A stretch of 64,000 nt of DNA. Source: Acinetobacter silvestris (GTDB lineage Bacteria > Pseudomonadota > Gammaproteobacteria > Pseudomonadales > Moraxellaceae). Each line of letters opens with the position of its first letter. Position 1 is the first letter of the stretch. The translations under genes and the position numbers were made by a program. The DNA is taken from positions 657,099 to 721,098 of the forward strand of contig NZ_NEGB01000001.1 of NCBI RefSeq assembly GCF_002135235.1, read 5' to 3'. The notes under the pieces were generated by a model. It ran no database searches. It saw nothing but the letters and a program-made list of their open reading frames with translations, and was not told where the DNA came from. Shown one piece after another: positions 28,212 through 37,437 of the stretch.

Positions 28212-28736
28212 GTGATATCTCCACTTTGGTCAAAAATACTGGCGCCAGTTGCCTTGCCCACTGTTTCATTTTTAAATATCTGTAAAAAGAATACATTTAA
28301 TGAAGCAGAACCTTATGGCATAAAAAATAAGACCTTACGTGCTCGTATTATCACAGCCATGAACAGCGGTGATAGTACCGAAGCAGGCTTACCTGGAAAT
28401 CCATGGCATTCTTTGTATCAACTACAACGTCTTTCCCGTAACGTCAGGAAGAATTTATATAAAATCACAGTTCCAAGTGTGTCATTTCATGCCTTTGAGG
28501 ATGATATCGCACACCGTCGTAATAGCCAGTTGGTTTATGATCGGGTCTCTGGAGCTAAACAATTAATTTGGCTATACAACAGTTATCACATGATCACAAT
28601 TGATAATGATCGAAAGCAAGTTATTGATACATCTTTAAACTTTATTCGACAGGCTCAGCAAAGCTCTTGCGGAACAAAAAGCATTGAGAATTTAATTGAG
28701 CAAATTTTAGAACATGAAATAGGTCATTTAGTATGA
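28212..28736 (+). pseudogene. Alpha/beta hydrolase, 5'-truncated
   Basis: A 174-residue forward frame that matches only the C-terminal half of a carboxylesterase/monoacylglycerol-lipase-like hydrolase. The acid residue region (FEDDIAHRRNSQLVYDRVSG) and the catalytic-His region (LYNSYHMITIDNDRK) are present. The nucleophile GxSxG part is missing. No good ribosome site precedes 28212, and the sequence upstream of it is non-coding. A deletion therefore probably removed the 5' part of this gene, and maybe more, between the two arms of the locus. It ends in an ATGA overlap with the next gene. Confidence 0.6.
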
Positions 28737-29092
28737 GCCCGATTGTCATTGGTATCTGGCTGCTGACCATTTGTATTGATACCTTTGGACAATTAGCATT
28801 TAAAGCTGCCGCCTCAGAAAATACAGAACATGATGGCTGGGCTCATTGGAGAAAAATGGCAAGCCGTCCTTGGCTATGGCTTGGAATTTGCTGCTATATT
28901 TTTGAATTTGTAGTGTGGCTCGCATTCTTGTCACTGGTTCCACTGTCAGATGGTGTGATGTTAGGTAGTATTAATATCGTTGTTATTATGCTTGCAGGTC
29001 GTTTATTTTTTAAAGAAAAGTTAACTAAAAACCGTCTGATTGGCGTTGTTCTCATTACCCTAGGCGTCACCATTGTCGGAATTGGCACATGA
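28733..29092 (+). CDS. Small multidrug-resistance/EamA-type transporter subunit 1
   Basis: A 119-residue protein with four hydrophobic segments. It begins with IGIWLLTICIDTFGQLAFKAAA, the polar-in-helix pattern of SMR/EamA half transporters, and ends with the typical NRLIGVVLITLGVTIVGIG. It overlaps the hydrolase remnant (ATGA) and the next transporter gene (ATGA). The pair recalls heterodimeric carriers such as ArnE/ArnF. The cargo is unknown; genomic context suggests an amino-modified product. Confidence 0.8.
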   Translation: MSPIVIGIWLLTICIDTFGQLAFKAAASENTEHDGWAHWRKMASRPWLWLGICCYIFEFVVWLAFLSLVPLSDGVMLGSINIVVIMLAGRLFFKEKLTKNRLIGVVLITLGVTIVGIGT

Positions 29093-29490
29093 AATATTTC
29101 TATATCATCGGCTTTGGTCTATTGATGTGCTTTGATACGTTGGCGCAGATCAGTTTTAAATATGCATCTATCCATGCATTACCCCTGACGTTTGATTTGT
29201 CATGGTTAACACGCATATTTAGTCATCCTTGGATTTACGGCGCATTTATTGGCTATATTGGTGCATTCTTTACATGGATGAGTCTACTCAAGCATGCACC
29301 TGTAGGCCCTGCTTTTGCAGCATCTCATTTAGAGTTGGTCAGTGTTACATTACTGTCAGTTTGGTTGTTTAACGAACCACTCACTTTCATCAAAATAATT
29401 GGTGCTCTTTTTATTTTAATTGGTGTCCTATTTTTAGCAAAAGATGAGTCTGAACATGAGCTCTCATTTAGCATAGACCAAAAGCTATGA
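29089..29490 (+). CDS. Small multidrug-resistance/EamA-type transporter subunit 2
   Basis: A 133-residue four-helix membrane protein similar in plan to its neighbour. It has FGLLMCFDTLAQISFKYAS at the N-terminus and WLFNEPLTFIKIIGALFILI toward the end, followed by a short polar tail. The two genes overlap by 4 bases, which argues for a heterodimeric exporter or flippase made in equal amounts. The next gene (DegT/DnrJ family) also overlaps by 4 bases. Confidence 0.8.
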   Translation: MKYFYIIGFGLLMCFDTLAQISFKYASIHALPLTFDLSWLTRIFSHPWIYGAFIGYIGAFFTWMSLLKHAPVGPAFAASHLELVSVTLLSVWLFNEPLTFIKIIGALFILIGVLFLAKDESEHELSFSIDQKL

Positions 29491-30698
29491 GTATGCGTAC
29501 AGAGTTACCACCAACGGATGGATTGCCTCTCTATTTCAAAGACCTGATTCCATTTAGAAAAAGACTGGATTTATCCCAATCCCTTGCAAAACTATTGCAA
29601 ATCCCTCCACCAATATTAACTTGTTCTGGTACTGTGGCTTTAATCATCGCGTTAAAAACCTTACACAGTCAACAACTTAACCGTACACAAATCATTCTTC
29701 CAGCATGGACCTGTCCATTGGTTGCCTTGGCTGTTGAGAAAATAGGATTCGTTCCTGTTTTATGTGATTTAGCCCCGCATAGCCTTGACCTTGATTTACA
29801 ACACCTCAAACAAATCGCCAATTCATCCACACTCGCTATTATTGCTACGCACTATGCAGGCTTAGTCTGTGATGTAACTGCAATCCAATATATCGCTAAG
29901 CAATACGATATCTATATTATTGAAGATGCAGCCCAAGCCATGGGCAGTAAAAATGGAGCAGAAAGTGTTGGTTTAGTCGGTGATATTGGCTTTTTTAGTC
30001 TGGCATTTGGCAAAGGCCTTACCAGTGCAGAAGGTGGTGTGCTATTTAGTCACAATGCCGAATTACATCGACAATTGCAGGAGCATACACAGATACTTCC
30101 CACCTTATATACGTTAGAAATAAAACGCTGTTTGGAGCTGATTGGATATTATCTCTTCTATAAACCATCAACCCTAAATTTAATTTACGGTAACGCCTTA
30201 CGTAAAGCCTTAGAACAACAAGATGAAATTGTAGCTGTCGGAGATGACTTTGATCAAAACAGTATTCCAATGCACCAATTCGGTCAATGGCGCAGTCATG
30301 TTGCTGCATCTGCCACTACACGCTTAGCCTTACATTGGCAGGCTGCACATCAACAGGCTATGCAAAGAATCCAGCGTTTAAAACAGCTTCCTCATCTATA
30401 TATTTTTGAAGAAAAATCTAAAACCACAGCCACGTATCCTTTTCTAATCTTATTGGTTGATGAGGCTCAACTGTGCCAAAATATTTTAAATGAATTATGG
30501 TCAAGTGGCTTAGGCGTGAATAAGCTTTTTGTCCGAGCAATTAATCAATATCCAACTTTACAGCATATTTCAGCAAATACTCCTCATGCAATCGACTTTG
30601 CGGCTCGAAGCTTTACCATTAGTAATTCAGCATGGTTAAATGATCAATATTTTGAAAAAATTTATTGTATTTTAGAGCGACATTTAACTCAAAGCTAA
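29487..30698 (+). CDS. DegT/DnrJ/EryC1/StrS-family PLP aminotransferase
   Basis: A 403-residue protein of the family that aminates keto-sugars and related ketones. It has the early block CSGTVALIIALKTL near 49, AWTCPLVALAVEKIGF near 71, IIEDAAQAMGSK near 146, and the PLP-lysine region FFSLAFGKGLTSAEGG near 169. The C-terminal part is less conserved than in sugar aminotransferases. It is the last gene of the rightward arm (hydrolase, two small transporters, aminotransferase), all with ATGA overlaps. The product is unknown; amination of a sugar or a lipid-linked intermediate for export is a possibility. Confidence 0.82.
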   Translation: MSMRTELPPTDGLPLYFKDLIPFRKRLDLSQSLAKLLQIPPPILTCSGTVALIIALKTLHSQQLNRTQIILPAWTCPLVALAVEKIGFVPVLCDLAPHSLDLDLQHLKQIANSSTLAIIATHYAGLVCDVTAIQYIAKQYDIYIIEDAAQAMGSKNGAESVGLVGDIGFFSLAFGKGLTSAEGGVLFSHNAELHRQLQEHTQILPTLYTLEIKRCLELIGYYLFYKPSTLNLIYGNALRKALEQQDEIVAVGDDFDQNSIPMHQFGQWRSHVAASATTRLALHWQAAHQQAMQRIQRLKQLPHLYIFEEKSKTTATYPFLILLVDEAQLCQNILNELWSSGLGVNKLFVRAINQYPTLQHISANTPHAIDFAARSFTISNSAWLNDQYFEKIYCILERHLTQS

Positions 30699-30713
30699 AG
30701 ATCTTTAAGCGGA

Positions 30714-32075
30714 TCATGCCTTACGATTGAAATCGATAATGACAGTCAGGCCATGGCCATTTTTAGATTCTAAGTTAAATTGATATCCATATTGTTGTAA
30801 TAAGATTTGGCATAAAGCAAGCCCTAAACCATGACCATTTTCTAAAGCAGTTTTACGCCAAAAACGCTTACCGGCAAGTTCTAACTCAGTTGGACTCAAT
30901 CCAACGCCAAAATCTTGAATGAATAATTGATTATTTTGCATATAAATCGCAATTTTTAGATCAGTTTGAGCGTGCTTCAAACTATTTTCAATAATATTGG
31001 TCAGCACCATAGCTAAAGCATAATACGACATTCTAATCGCTGTAAATGAATTCCAATCTATATCTAAGCGTCTTTCAATATCAGGCTCAATAGACTTGAG
31101 TTGATCAATCACATCATTTAAAAGTACCTTTAAATCAATTATTTCAGCACTTATACGCTGTTGTTGTTCGGATTGACTCAAAATTAAGAGTTGTTCTAAT
31201 AAATTCTGATAACGACTAATGCTTTGCTCCGCATCGAATAATATATCCACCAGATCAGAATGCTCACTTTGCTCTGCAATCATTTTACTAAGTTGTACAT
31301 TGGTTTTAATGGCAGTTAATGGACTACGTAACTCATGTGCTGCATATGCACTAAAGCTCTTTTCATTTTCTAAACTTTCATATAAACGTGACACCAATTC
31401 CAATATATTTTCAATAAAAGGTTGAATTTCTTTGGGAATCGTATCTAAATCAAATTCTGATAAATTTTCTAAAATATTATTGGGCTGATTCTTATCATGG
31501 ATTAATAAACCTGTAATTTTTTCAATCGGACGAAATTCCACTTTAATGATCCATAAAATTAAAGTGATACATAAAATAAGAGTTAAAAGTAATGGATATA
31601 AAATTGATTTTAAAATTTCAGTGAGTAAGGAATCTCGAAGCTGTACCTTTTCTGCAGAAACAACTTGAAGTTGCCCTTTCTTGAATACATAACTACGCCA
31701 TTCAACGCCATGTTCTTTCCACGTACTAAATCCAACTTCACGATTCACCAACCCTATAGGTGCGCCATTGGTTCGAGCAACAACTTTTTGATTAATGACA
31801 ACATCTGAACTAAAAAAAGAAACTTCACATGCAATTAAATTTTGTTGATTCAACTCATCAACCAATGGCTTAGCCGTTTGAATTAATTGCTGTGCAGGAA
31901 ATTGGCTTAAAAGACGAGCGACTGTATGTGCAGAAGCGGAAAGCCGTTCATCTAAGGTTTCATTCATCTTTTTTTCTAAATTTAAATATAACCATGCAAA
32001 TGCCACAATCCATACTGCAACAAAAGTACATGCAATGCTTAAAACAAGCCGTGATTTCAAACTATAATTTTTCAT
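30714..32075 (-). CDS. Two-component sensor histidine kinase (QseC/PmrB-like)
   Basis: A 453-residue inner-membrane kinase with a transmembrane helix at about 8-31, a periplasmic sensor region of about 120 residues, and a second helix near 158-177. The phospho-acceptor is His247 in AYAAHELRSPLTAIKTN. N-box (NIIENSLKHA) and G-box (DFGVGLS, GHGLGLALC) motifs follow. It lies 9 bases after its response regulator on the same strand. Signal unknown; the divergent thiol-redox operon suggests envelope stress, metal or redox. Confidence 0.9.
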   Translation of the reverse strand: MKNYSLKSRLVLSIACTFVAVWIVAFAWLYLNLEKKMNETLDERLSASAHTVARLLSQFPAQQLIQTAKPLVDELNQQNLIACEVSFFSSDVVINQKVVARTNGAPIGLVNREVGFSTWKEHGVEWRSYVFKKGQLQVVSAEKVQLRDSLLTEILKSILYPLLLTLILCITLILWIIKVEFRPIEKITGLLIHDKNQPNNILENLSEFDLDTIPKEIQPFIENILELVSRLYESLENEKSFSAYAAHELRSPLTAIKTNVQLSKMIAEQSEHSDLVDILFDAEQSISRYQNLLEQLLILSQSEQQQRISAEIIDLKVLLNDVIDQLKSIEPDIERRLDIDWNSFTAIRMSYYALAMVLTNIIENSLKHAQTDLKIAIYMQNNQLFIQDFGVGLSPTELELAGKRFWRKTALENGHGLGLALCQILLQQYGYQFNLESKNGHGLTVIIDFNRKA

Positions 32076-32084
32076 GAATAATAT

Positions 32085-32768
32085 TTAATTTATTGTGTTT
32101 AAAACAGATGCTTCGACATGAAATAGATAGCCAATCCCTCGTACTGTACGAATATACTCTGCTCCAATTTTCTGACGTAAATGAAAGATATGTACATTGA
32201 GTGCATTACTTTCAATATTGTCCTGAAAACCATAAACTTTATCGAGTAATACTTCATTACGAAGTACTTGATTGGGTTGCAGCATAAAAATTTCTAATAT
32301 TGCAAATTCACGGCGTGATACGACCAATTCAAGACCTTTAAAGATGACCTTTTGAGTAGCTTTATCTAAAACTAAATCGCCAATAATGATTAAATTAGAA
32401 GCATAACCACGATGCCGCCGTCCTAATGCATGAATACGTGCAATTAACTCATCTAATTCAAAAGGCTTAGCAAGGTAGTCATCCGCACCTAAATTTAAAG
32501 CTTCCACACAGTGCTGTGTTTGATTCCGTGCAGTCAAAACCAATACAGGAACACCAATGTTTTGTTCACGCCAACTCTTGAGTAGATCTAAACCATCTTG
32601 GTCAGGCAAACCTAAATCGAGCAAGCATAAATCTACGGCTGAATTTTTAACAAAATAATCAGCATCTTTTGCAGAACTCACATGCTCTATAGAAAAGTTA
32701 AGATGCTGCAATGCTAAGCGAATACTTTTCGCAATATATGGATCATCTTCAACCAATAAAACAAACAT
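32085..32768 (-). CDS. OmpR-family response regulator (QseB/PmrA-like)
   Basis: A 227-residue regulator. The receiver domain has the acidic pocket VEDD near the N-terminus, the phospho-acceptor Asp51 in LLDLGLPDQDG, and the switch Lys in YLAKPFELDEL. The C-terminal winged helix contains SRREFAILEIFML and IRTVRGIGYLF. It is the first gene of the leftward two-component operon and is divergent from dsbD, with a PmrA/QseB-type box in between. Confidence 0.92.
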   Translation of the reverse strand: MFVLLVEDDPYIAKSIRLALQHLNFSIEHVSSAKDADYFVKNSAVDLCLLDLGLPDQDGLDLLKSWREQNIGVPVLVLTARNQTQHCVEALNLGADDYLAKPFELDELIARIHALGRRHRGYASNLIIIGDLVLDKATQKVIFKGLELVVSRREFAILEIFMLQPNQVLRNEVLLDKVYGFQDNIESNALNVHIFHLRQKIGAEYIRTVRGIGYLFHVEASVLNTIN

Positions 32769-32811
32769 AAGATTTTCCTCTTAGCCAATTATCTTACAAA
32801 GAAAAACAACA

Positions 32812-32828
32812 GTTAATGTTTTCTTAAT
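32812..32828. promoter_or_regulatory. Candidate PmrA/QseB-type response-regulator box
   Basis: The direct repeat GTTAAT-N5-CTTAAT matches the (C/T)TTAA(T/G)-N5-(C/T)TTAA(T/G) pattern bound by PmrA/QseB-class regulators. It lies in the 103-base gap between the regulator gene and dsbD, where it could control both operons. The site is read from sequence; its use is inferred. Confidence 0.5.
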
Positions 32829-32871
32829 CTATTTCTATGGATAATAATAGGTAATAAAATATTTATTTGGG

Positions 32872-34866
32872 ATGATAAAGTTGCGAGCCTTTTTAAGCTT
32901 ATGCTTTTTTTCACTATTCACCTTAAGTTCGCTCACTTTTGCGAATGAGGATTTCTTACCCCCAGATCAAGCATTTAAATTTTCTGCTGAATCCATTTCA
33001 GAAAAACAAGCACAATTAAAATGGACAATTGCACCACACTATTATTTATATCATGACCAATTCAAAGTCAGTGTAAATAATACTCCTCTAAAATTATCCT
33101 TACCCAAAGGGCATCAAAAGAATGATCCAACTTTTGGTCTAACTGAAGTACATTACAATCAAGTTTTAACTCAAATTAATGTTCAACCCAACACAAATTA
33201 TCAAGTCGTGTGGCAAGGGTGCGCGGAAGATGGTTTGTGTTACCCTTTACAGCGTAAAACAATTCAAACTGATGCCAATGGTTTATTGCCGCAAAGCTCT
33301 CTTTCAAGCACAAACTTATTAGAAAATAACAATAAAAATCAATTCAACACGGATTCATCGCAACAAAATTTAATAAATCCAAAACCTCAAACCACATTAA
33401 CACCACAACCTAAAGATAAAATTGCTTCTATAGATAAGGAAAATACCGAAAAATTAGTACCATCCAATACACAATCTACAGCGCAAAATGACTCGAAAGA
33501 TGAAATCGCTAGTTCCGAAGTTACAACAGTAGGAAGTAATGACAAAGCAATTGATTCAAATACTCTACTAGAAAGAAACACACAAAATAGCACTACAACG
33601 TCATTACAATGGAATGATGATCAATCTTTTTTCAAACTTTTATCCAAAGATTCGATCTTTCTTAATCTCATCGTTTTCTTCGGATTAGGCATTCTTTTGG
33701 CCTTTTTACCTTGCTCGTTACCTCTAATCCCTATTCTTTCAGGCATTATTATTCAGCGTACAAAAGGTTATAAAGCGGTCATCATTGCACTCAGTTTTGT
33801 GATCAGTATGGCGTTGGTTTATAGCCTAATGGGAATAGTCGTTGCTGAAATTGGTTATAGTTTCCAGCGTTGGTTCCAAAATCCAATTGTGATTTCGTTA
33901 TTTGCCCTTTTATTTATTGTATTTGCACTCAATCTTTTTGGATTATTTCAACTTTCAATGCCACAAGCGTTAATGCAAAAATTAAACCACCTGCAAGACA
34001 AACAAAAAGGTGGAACACTGTTGGGTGCGATTATTATGGGTGCTTTATCTGCCCTTATTGTCGGGCCCTGCATGAGTGCACCACTCGCAGGTGCATTACT
34101 TTTTGTATCTCAATCACATAATGCTGTATTGGGCGGTTTATACCTATTTGTCCTTGGTTTAGGTATAGGCTTACCCTTATTTATGACCAGTGTATTTGGT
34201 TCAAAATTCTTACCTAAACCTGGTATTTGGATGGATCGTCTTAAAGTTTGCTTTGGCTTTATGATGCTGATGATGGCAGTCTACTTTATTAGACCCATGA
34301 TTCCATCCATGCTCTATTCAATATTATTAGCCATTCTCAGTATTGCTCTTGCAATTTATCTCTTCAAAATACGTCGAGATACGATTAAAACAGCGCATAA
34401 ATGGATAATTACTTTAGTTAGCCTTGTATTCTTATTCGCAGGATTCTGGAATATTCAACAAAACATTACGGCTTATCAAGTACAGCACTCTCAAACTGAA
34501 CATCTAAGCTGGACTAACGTCAGTACCGCGGAACAATTAAATCAAGCGCTAGTACAAGCTAAACAACTGAACCAACCGATTATCATTGATGTTTATGCGG
34601 ACTGGTGTGTCGCATGTCAGCCCTTGGAAAAAGAAGTCTTTCCTCGAACGGATGTTCAAAATGCGTTACAGGGTTTCACTTTAATCAAATTAAATTTAAC
34701 TGAATATCATCCTTCACAAGATATTATTTTAAAAGAACGTGAAATTTTAGGCCCGCCAACCATGCTGTTCCTAAACTCCAATGCACAAGAAATACGTCCG
34801 CTTCGTTTTACGGGTACGTTCTCTGCCACACAGCTTATTCAACAATTGAATAAAGTAGCACCGTGA
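32872..34866 (+). CDS. dsbD: Thiol:disulfide interchange protein DsbD
   Basis: A 664-residue inner-membrane electron carrier that passes reducing power from cytoplasmic thioredoxin to periplasmic thiol proteins. A signal peptide covers residues 1-24. The alpha domain has the Cys pair in WQGCAEDGLCYP (near 113). A low-complexity Asn/Ser/Thr/Gln linker runs from about 135 to 240. The membrane domain has redox cysteines in LPCSLPLIPILSG and GPCMSAPLAGALLF. The C-terminal thioredoxin domain has WCVAC near 579. All three cysteine pairs are intact. It heads the dsb operon, followed after 1 base by the TlpA-like gene. Confidence 0.93.
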   Translation: MIKLRAFLSLCFFSLFTLSSLTFANEDFLPPDQAFKFSAESISEKQAQLKWTIAPHYYLYHDQFKVSVNNTPLKLSLPKGHQKNDPTFGLTEVHYNQVLTQINVQPNTNYQVVWQGCAEDGLCYPLQRKTIQTDANGLLPQSSLSSTNLLENNNKNQFNTDSSQQNLINPKPQTTLTPQPKDKIASIDKENTEKLVPSNTQSTAQNDSKDEIASSEVTTVGSNDKAIDSNTLLERNTQNSTTTSLQWNDDQSFFKLLSKDSIFLNLIVFFGLGILLAFLPCSLPLIPILSGIIIQRTKGYKAVIIALSFVISMALVYSLMGIVVAEIGYSFQRWFQNPIVISLFALLFIVFALNLFGLFQLSMPQALMQKLNHLQDKQKGGTLLGAIIMGALSALIVGPCMSAPLAGALLFVSQSHNAVLGGLYLFVLGLGIGLPLFMTSVFGSKFLPKPGIWMDRLKVCFGFMMLMMAVYFIRPMIPSMLYSILLAILSIALAIYLFKIRRDTIKTAHKWIITLVSLVFLFAGFWNIQQNITAYQVQHSQTEHLSWTNVSTAEQLNQALVQAKQLNQPIIIDVYADWCVACQPLEKEVFPRTDVQNALQGFTLIKLNLTEYHPSQDIILKEREILGPPTMLFLNSNAQEIRPLRFTGTFSATQLIQQLNKVAP

Positions 34867-34867
34867 A

Positions 34868-35698
34868 ATGTTGACTCCACAAGCGATTCATTTAGGACCA
34901 ATCATGCTGCCGTGGGAATTCATCATTCCCATCTGTAGTTTGCTAATAACGCTACTCGTTGCAAATCAATTCAAACAAAAGTATCAAGTGACGACTGAAC
35001 AATGGAACCTATTTAAAGATTTTATTTGGACAGCGATATTCATAGGACTCATTTTTGCAAGAATTGGCTTTGTATTGCTTAATTATGAAGCCTATTTCCA
35101 ACATCCGATTGATATACTTAAAATTCAAGATAAAGGTTTCAATCTTTATATTGCTCTAGTTGTAGGCTCGCTTTGGATTATTTTAAAAAATAAAAGACTG
35201 CGAAAGCTGTTTTTAACACTCATTTTTAGTTTATTGATAATCTTGAATAGCATTGGATTCGGTCTCTTAGATCGGGTTCAACAGCAATATCAACAATTCC
35301 CTCAAATTGAATTACTCGATTTACAACACAATTCAGTCAACCTAAAGCAATATTCCGGAAAACTGACCGTCATTAATTTATGGGCAAGTTGGTGTCCGCC
35401 TTGCCATCGTGAAATGCCAGTTTTGAATCAAGCTCAAAAACAATATTCAGATGTGCAATTTGTCTTTGTCAATCAAGGTGAAGATACTGAAACCATTCAG
35501 AATTATTTGAAAAAAAACCAGCTTCAATTGCAACATGTTCTGCTTGATCCACAAGGCTTAACCGCACAATCTACAGGCATGTATGGTCTGCCGAGTACTT
35601 TATTTTTTGATGCACAAGGCAAATTAATAGAAACTCATATGGGTGAAATTAGTCATGCAGTTCTAGCGCAAAAAATTCAGAAATTAGTTTCACAATAA
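34868..35698 (+). CDS. Membrane-anchored TlpA-like thiol reductase with an Lgt-like N-terminal domain
   Basis: A 276-residue protein in two parts. Residues 1-140 form several hydrophobic helices whose pattern (IHLGPIMLPWEF, ARIGFVLLNYEAYFQHP) resembles the first half of prolipoprotein diacylglyceryl transferase (Lgt), but without its catalytic second half. Residues 145-276 are a TlpA/ResA-type thioredoxin domain with the active site WASWCPPC near 170 and the cis-Pro region GLPSTLFF. The thioredoxin part should face the periplasm and receive electrons from DsbD. This fusion occurs in some gammaproteobacteria; the role of the Lgt-like part is unknown. Confidence 0.85.
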   Translation: MLTPQAIHLGPIMLPWEFIIPICSLLITLLVANQFKQKYQVTTEQWNLFKDFIWTAIFIGLIFARIGFVLLNYEAYFQHPIDILKIQDKGFNLYIALVVGSLWIILKNKRLRKLFLTLIFSLLIILNSIGFGLLDRVQQQYQQFPQIELLDLQHNSVNLKQYSGKLTVINLWASWCPPCHREMPVLNQAQKQYSDVQFVFVNQGEDTETIQNYLKKNQLQLQHVLLDPQGLTAQSTGMYGLPSTLFFDAQGKLIETHMGEISHAVLAQKIQKLVSQ

Positions 35699-35710
35699 GG
35701 AGTAACAATC

Positions 35711-36457
35711 ATGTTCACTTTGAAATCACTTAGCATTTGTACATTCGGTTTATTATTTAGTAGTGCTATTTTAGCCAATACAAACACCATTCAAACCAAG
35801 CTCGAAAAAGAAGGCTATACTTTTGTAAAACAAATTCCAGCACCAACGGGTTTAATCGGTTGGACTGGATATAAAGATGAATATCCATCAACTGTATTTA
35901 TTTCCCAAGATCAAAAATATTATATTGTTGGCGATTTAATGGATCAAAATGGTAAAAACCTCACTGAAGAAGCAATTAACACACATGCTAAAGGTGCGGT
36001 TTTAGATGAAATTTGGAAAAGTTTAGAAAAATCGACATGGATTCAAGATGGTTCACCACAGGCACCTAAAATTATCTATGTATTTAATGATGCCAACTGT
36101 CCTTATTGTCATACCTTTTGGAAACAAGCTCGTCCATGGGTAGACTCGGGTAAAGTGCAATTACGTCATATTATGGTGGGAGTGATTCGTCCGAGCAGTA
36201 AAGGACAAGCTGCGACTATTTTAAGTACTACAAATCCAGCGGAAACTTTCAAAAAGTATAATTTAGCGGAAGGTAAATCTAAAATTCAGGACATGCCCAA
36301 TATACCTAAAGCGATATCTGACAAGTTAGATGAAAATGCCAAAATGATGGATAAATATGGCTTCTATGCAACACCTGCTCTTGTTTGGAAAAATGCAAAA
36401 GGTGAAATTGAAAGCCAACAAGGTGCACCAAAGGATTTGAAGAAAATCTTTGATTAA
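35711..36457 (+). CDS. dsbG: Thiol:disulfide interchange protein DsbG
   Basis: A 248-residue periplasmic disulfide isomerase/sulfenic-acid reductase. A signal peptide covers about residues 1-22. The N-terminal dimerisation region contains PAPTGLIGWTGYKDEYPS as in DsbG. The thioredoxin-like domain has the active site CPYC in NDANCPYCHTFW near 129, and the cis-Pro segment YATPALVWKN. It follows the TlpA-like gene by 12 bases in the dsb operon, and DsbD is its expected electron donor. A strong hairpin follows. Confidence 0.9.
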   Translation: MFTLKSLSICTFGLLFSSAILANTNTIQTKLEKEGYTFVKQIPAPTGLIGWTGYKDEYPSTVFISQDQKYYIVGDLMDQNGKNLTEEAINTHAKGAVLDEIWKSLEKSTWIQDGSPQAPKIIYVFNDANCPYCHTFWKQARPWVDSGKVQLRHIMVGVIRPSSKGQAATILSTTNPAETFKKYNLAEGKSKIQDMPNIPKAISDKLDENAKMMDKYGFYATPALVWKNAKGEIESQQGAPKDLKKIFD

Positions 36458-36472
36458 TGGGTGTCAATTTAT

Positions 36473-36506
36473 AATATGGTGAGCTGATAGCTCACCATAT
36501 TTTTTA
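36473..36506 (+). terminator. Rho-independent terminator of the dsb operon
   Basis: A 13-base perfect inverted repeat (36473-36485 with 36489-36501) is followed by a T-run, 16 bases past the dsbG stop. It can act for the dsb operon. Confidence 0.85.
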
Positions 36507-36551
36507 TAGTTTATTTTATATTTCAAGATCATATTATTTACATCATAATCA

Positions 36552-37436
36552 TTAGAAATAATTCAAAGGTAACTTTAAATACCGAATACCATTTACTTCA
36601 GCTTCAGGTAATTTTCCAGCATTCATGTTAATTTGAATTGCAGGTAAAATCAGTTTCGGCATAGACAATGTCGCATCACGTTGCTCACGCATTTTAATAA
36701 ATTCTGCTTTTTCTATACCTACATGTACATGAATATTCAATTCTTTTTGTGATTTTATATCTGTTTGATATGTATATTCATGCCGTGATATCGGCAAATA
36801 GTCATGGCATAAAAACATACGCATATGATCAGAAAGCTCATATAAACGCTGAATAGAATCAAATAATTGCGATGCGCTTCCTTTTGGAAAATCACAACGC
36901 GCTGTCCCATAATCTGGCATAAATAAAGTATCGCCTACAAATACAGCATCACCAATGACATAACTTAAACAGGCTGGAGTATGTCCTGGTGTGGGAATGT
37001 TGTAGGCATCTAATTCACCAATCATAAAATGCTCATGATCTTGAAACAGATAATCGAAGGGTTGCTGTGAATTAAAATACTTTATATCTAAATTATAGAT
37101 GGTACTAAAAATCTCTTGTACAGCAGCAATTTTTGCACTGATGGCAATTGTGCCACCTAACTGCAATTTTAAATATTGAGAAGCCGTGAGATGATCTGCA
37201 TGCACATGTGTTTCAAGAATCCATTGCACAGATAATTGATGAGCTTTTACATATTCAATGATCCGATCAGCATGGATGGTAGTCATCTTCGCTGACGCAG
37301 CATCATAATTGAGTACACTATCAATAATCGCACACTGCTGAGTTGTTGTATCTGTTACTACATAGCTAAATGTATTGCTATTTTCATCAAAAAATTCTTT
37401 GACTAATGGATAGTTATTACCAACTGTAGTATTCAT
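36552..37436 (-). CDS. MBL-fold hydrolase, persulfide dioxygenase-like (Blh/ETHE1 type)
   Basis: A 294-residue metallo-beta-lactamase-fold protein. The metal motif THVHADHLTASQYLK near 80, PTPGHTPACLSYV near 151, GDTLFMPDYGTARCDFP near 173 and the late LCHDY match the glutathione persulfide dioxygenase/rhodanese-linked group. It probably oxidises persulfides to sulfite. I used the ATG at 37436, one base after the upstream gene's stop; an earlier TTG at 37448 is in frame but less likely. Two YeeE/YedE transporter genes precede it in one operon, the usual sulfide-detoxification grouping. Confidence 0.88.
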   Translation of the reverse strand: MNTTVGNNYPLVKEFFDENSNTFSYVVTDTTTQQCAIIDSVLNYDAASAKMTTIHADRIIEYVKAHQLSVQWILETHVHADHLTASQYLKLQLGGTIAISAKIAAVQEIFSTIYNLDIKYFNSQQPFDYLFQDHEHFMIGELDAYNIPTPGHTPACLSYVIGDAVFVGDTLFMPDYGTARCDFPKGSASQLFDSIQRLYELSDHMRMFLCHDYLPISRHEYTYQTDIKSQKELNIHVHVGIEKAEFIKMREQRDATLSMPKLILPAIQINMNAGKLPEAEVNGIRYLKLPLNYF

Positions 37437-37437
37437 A

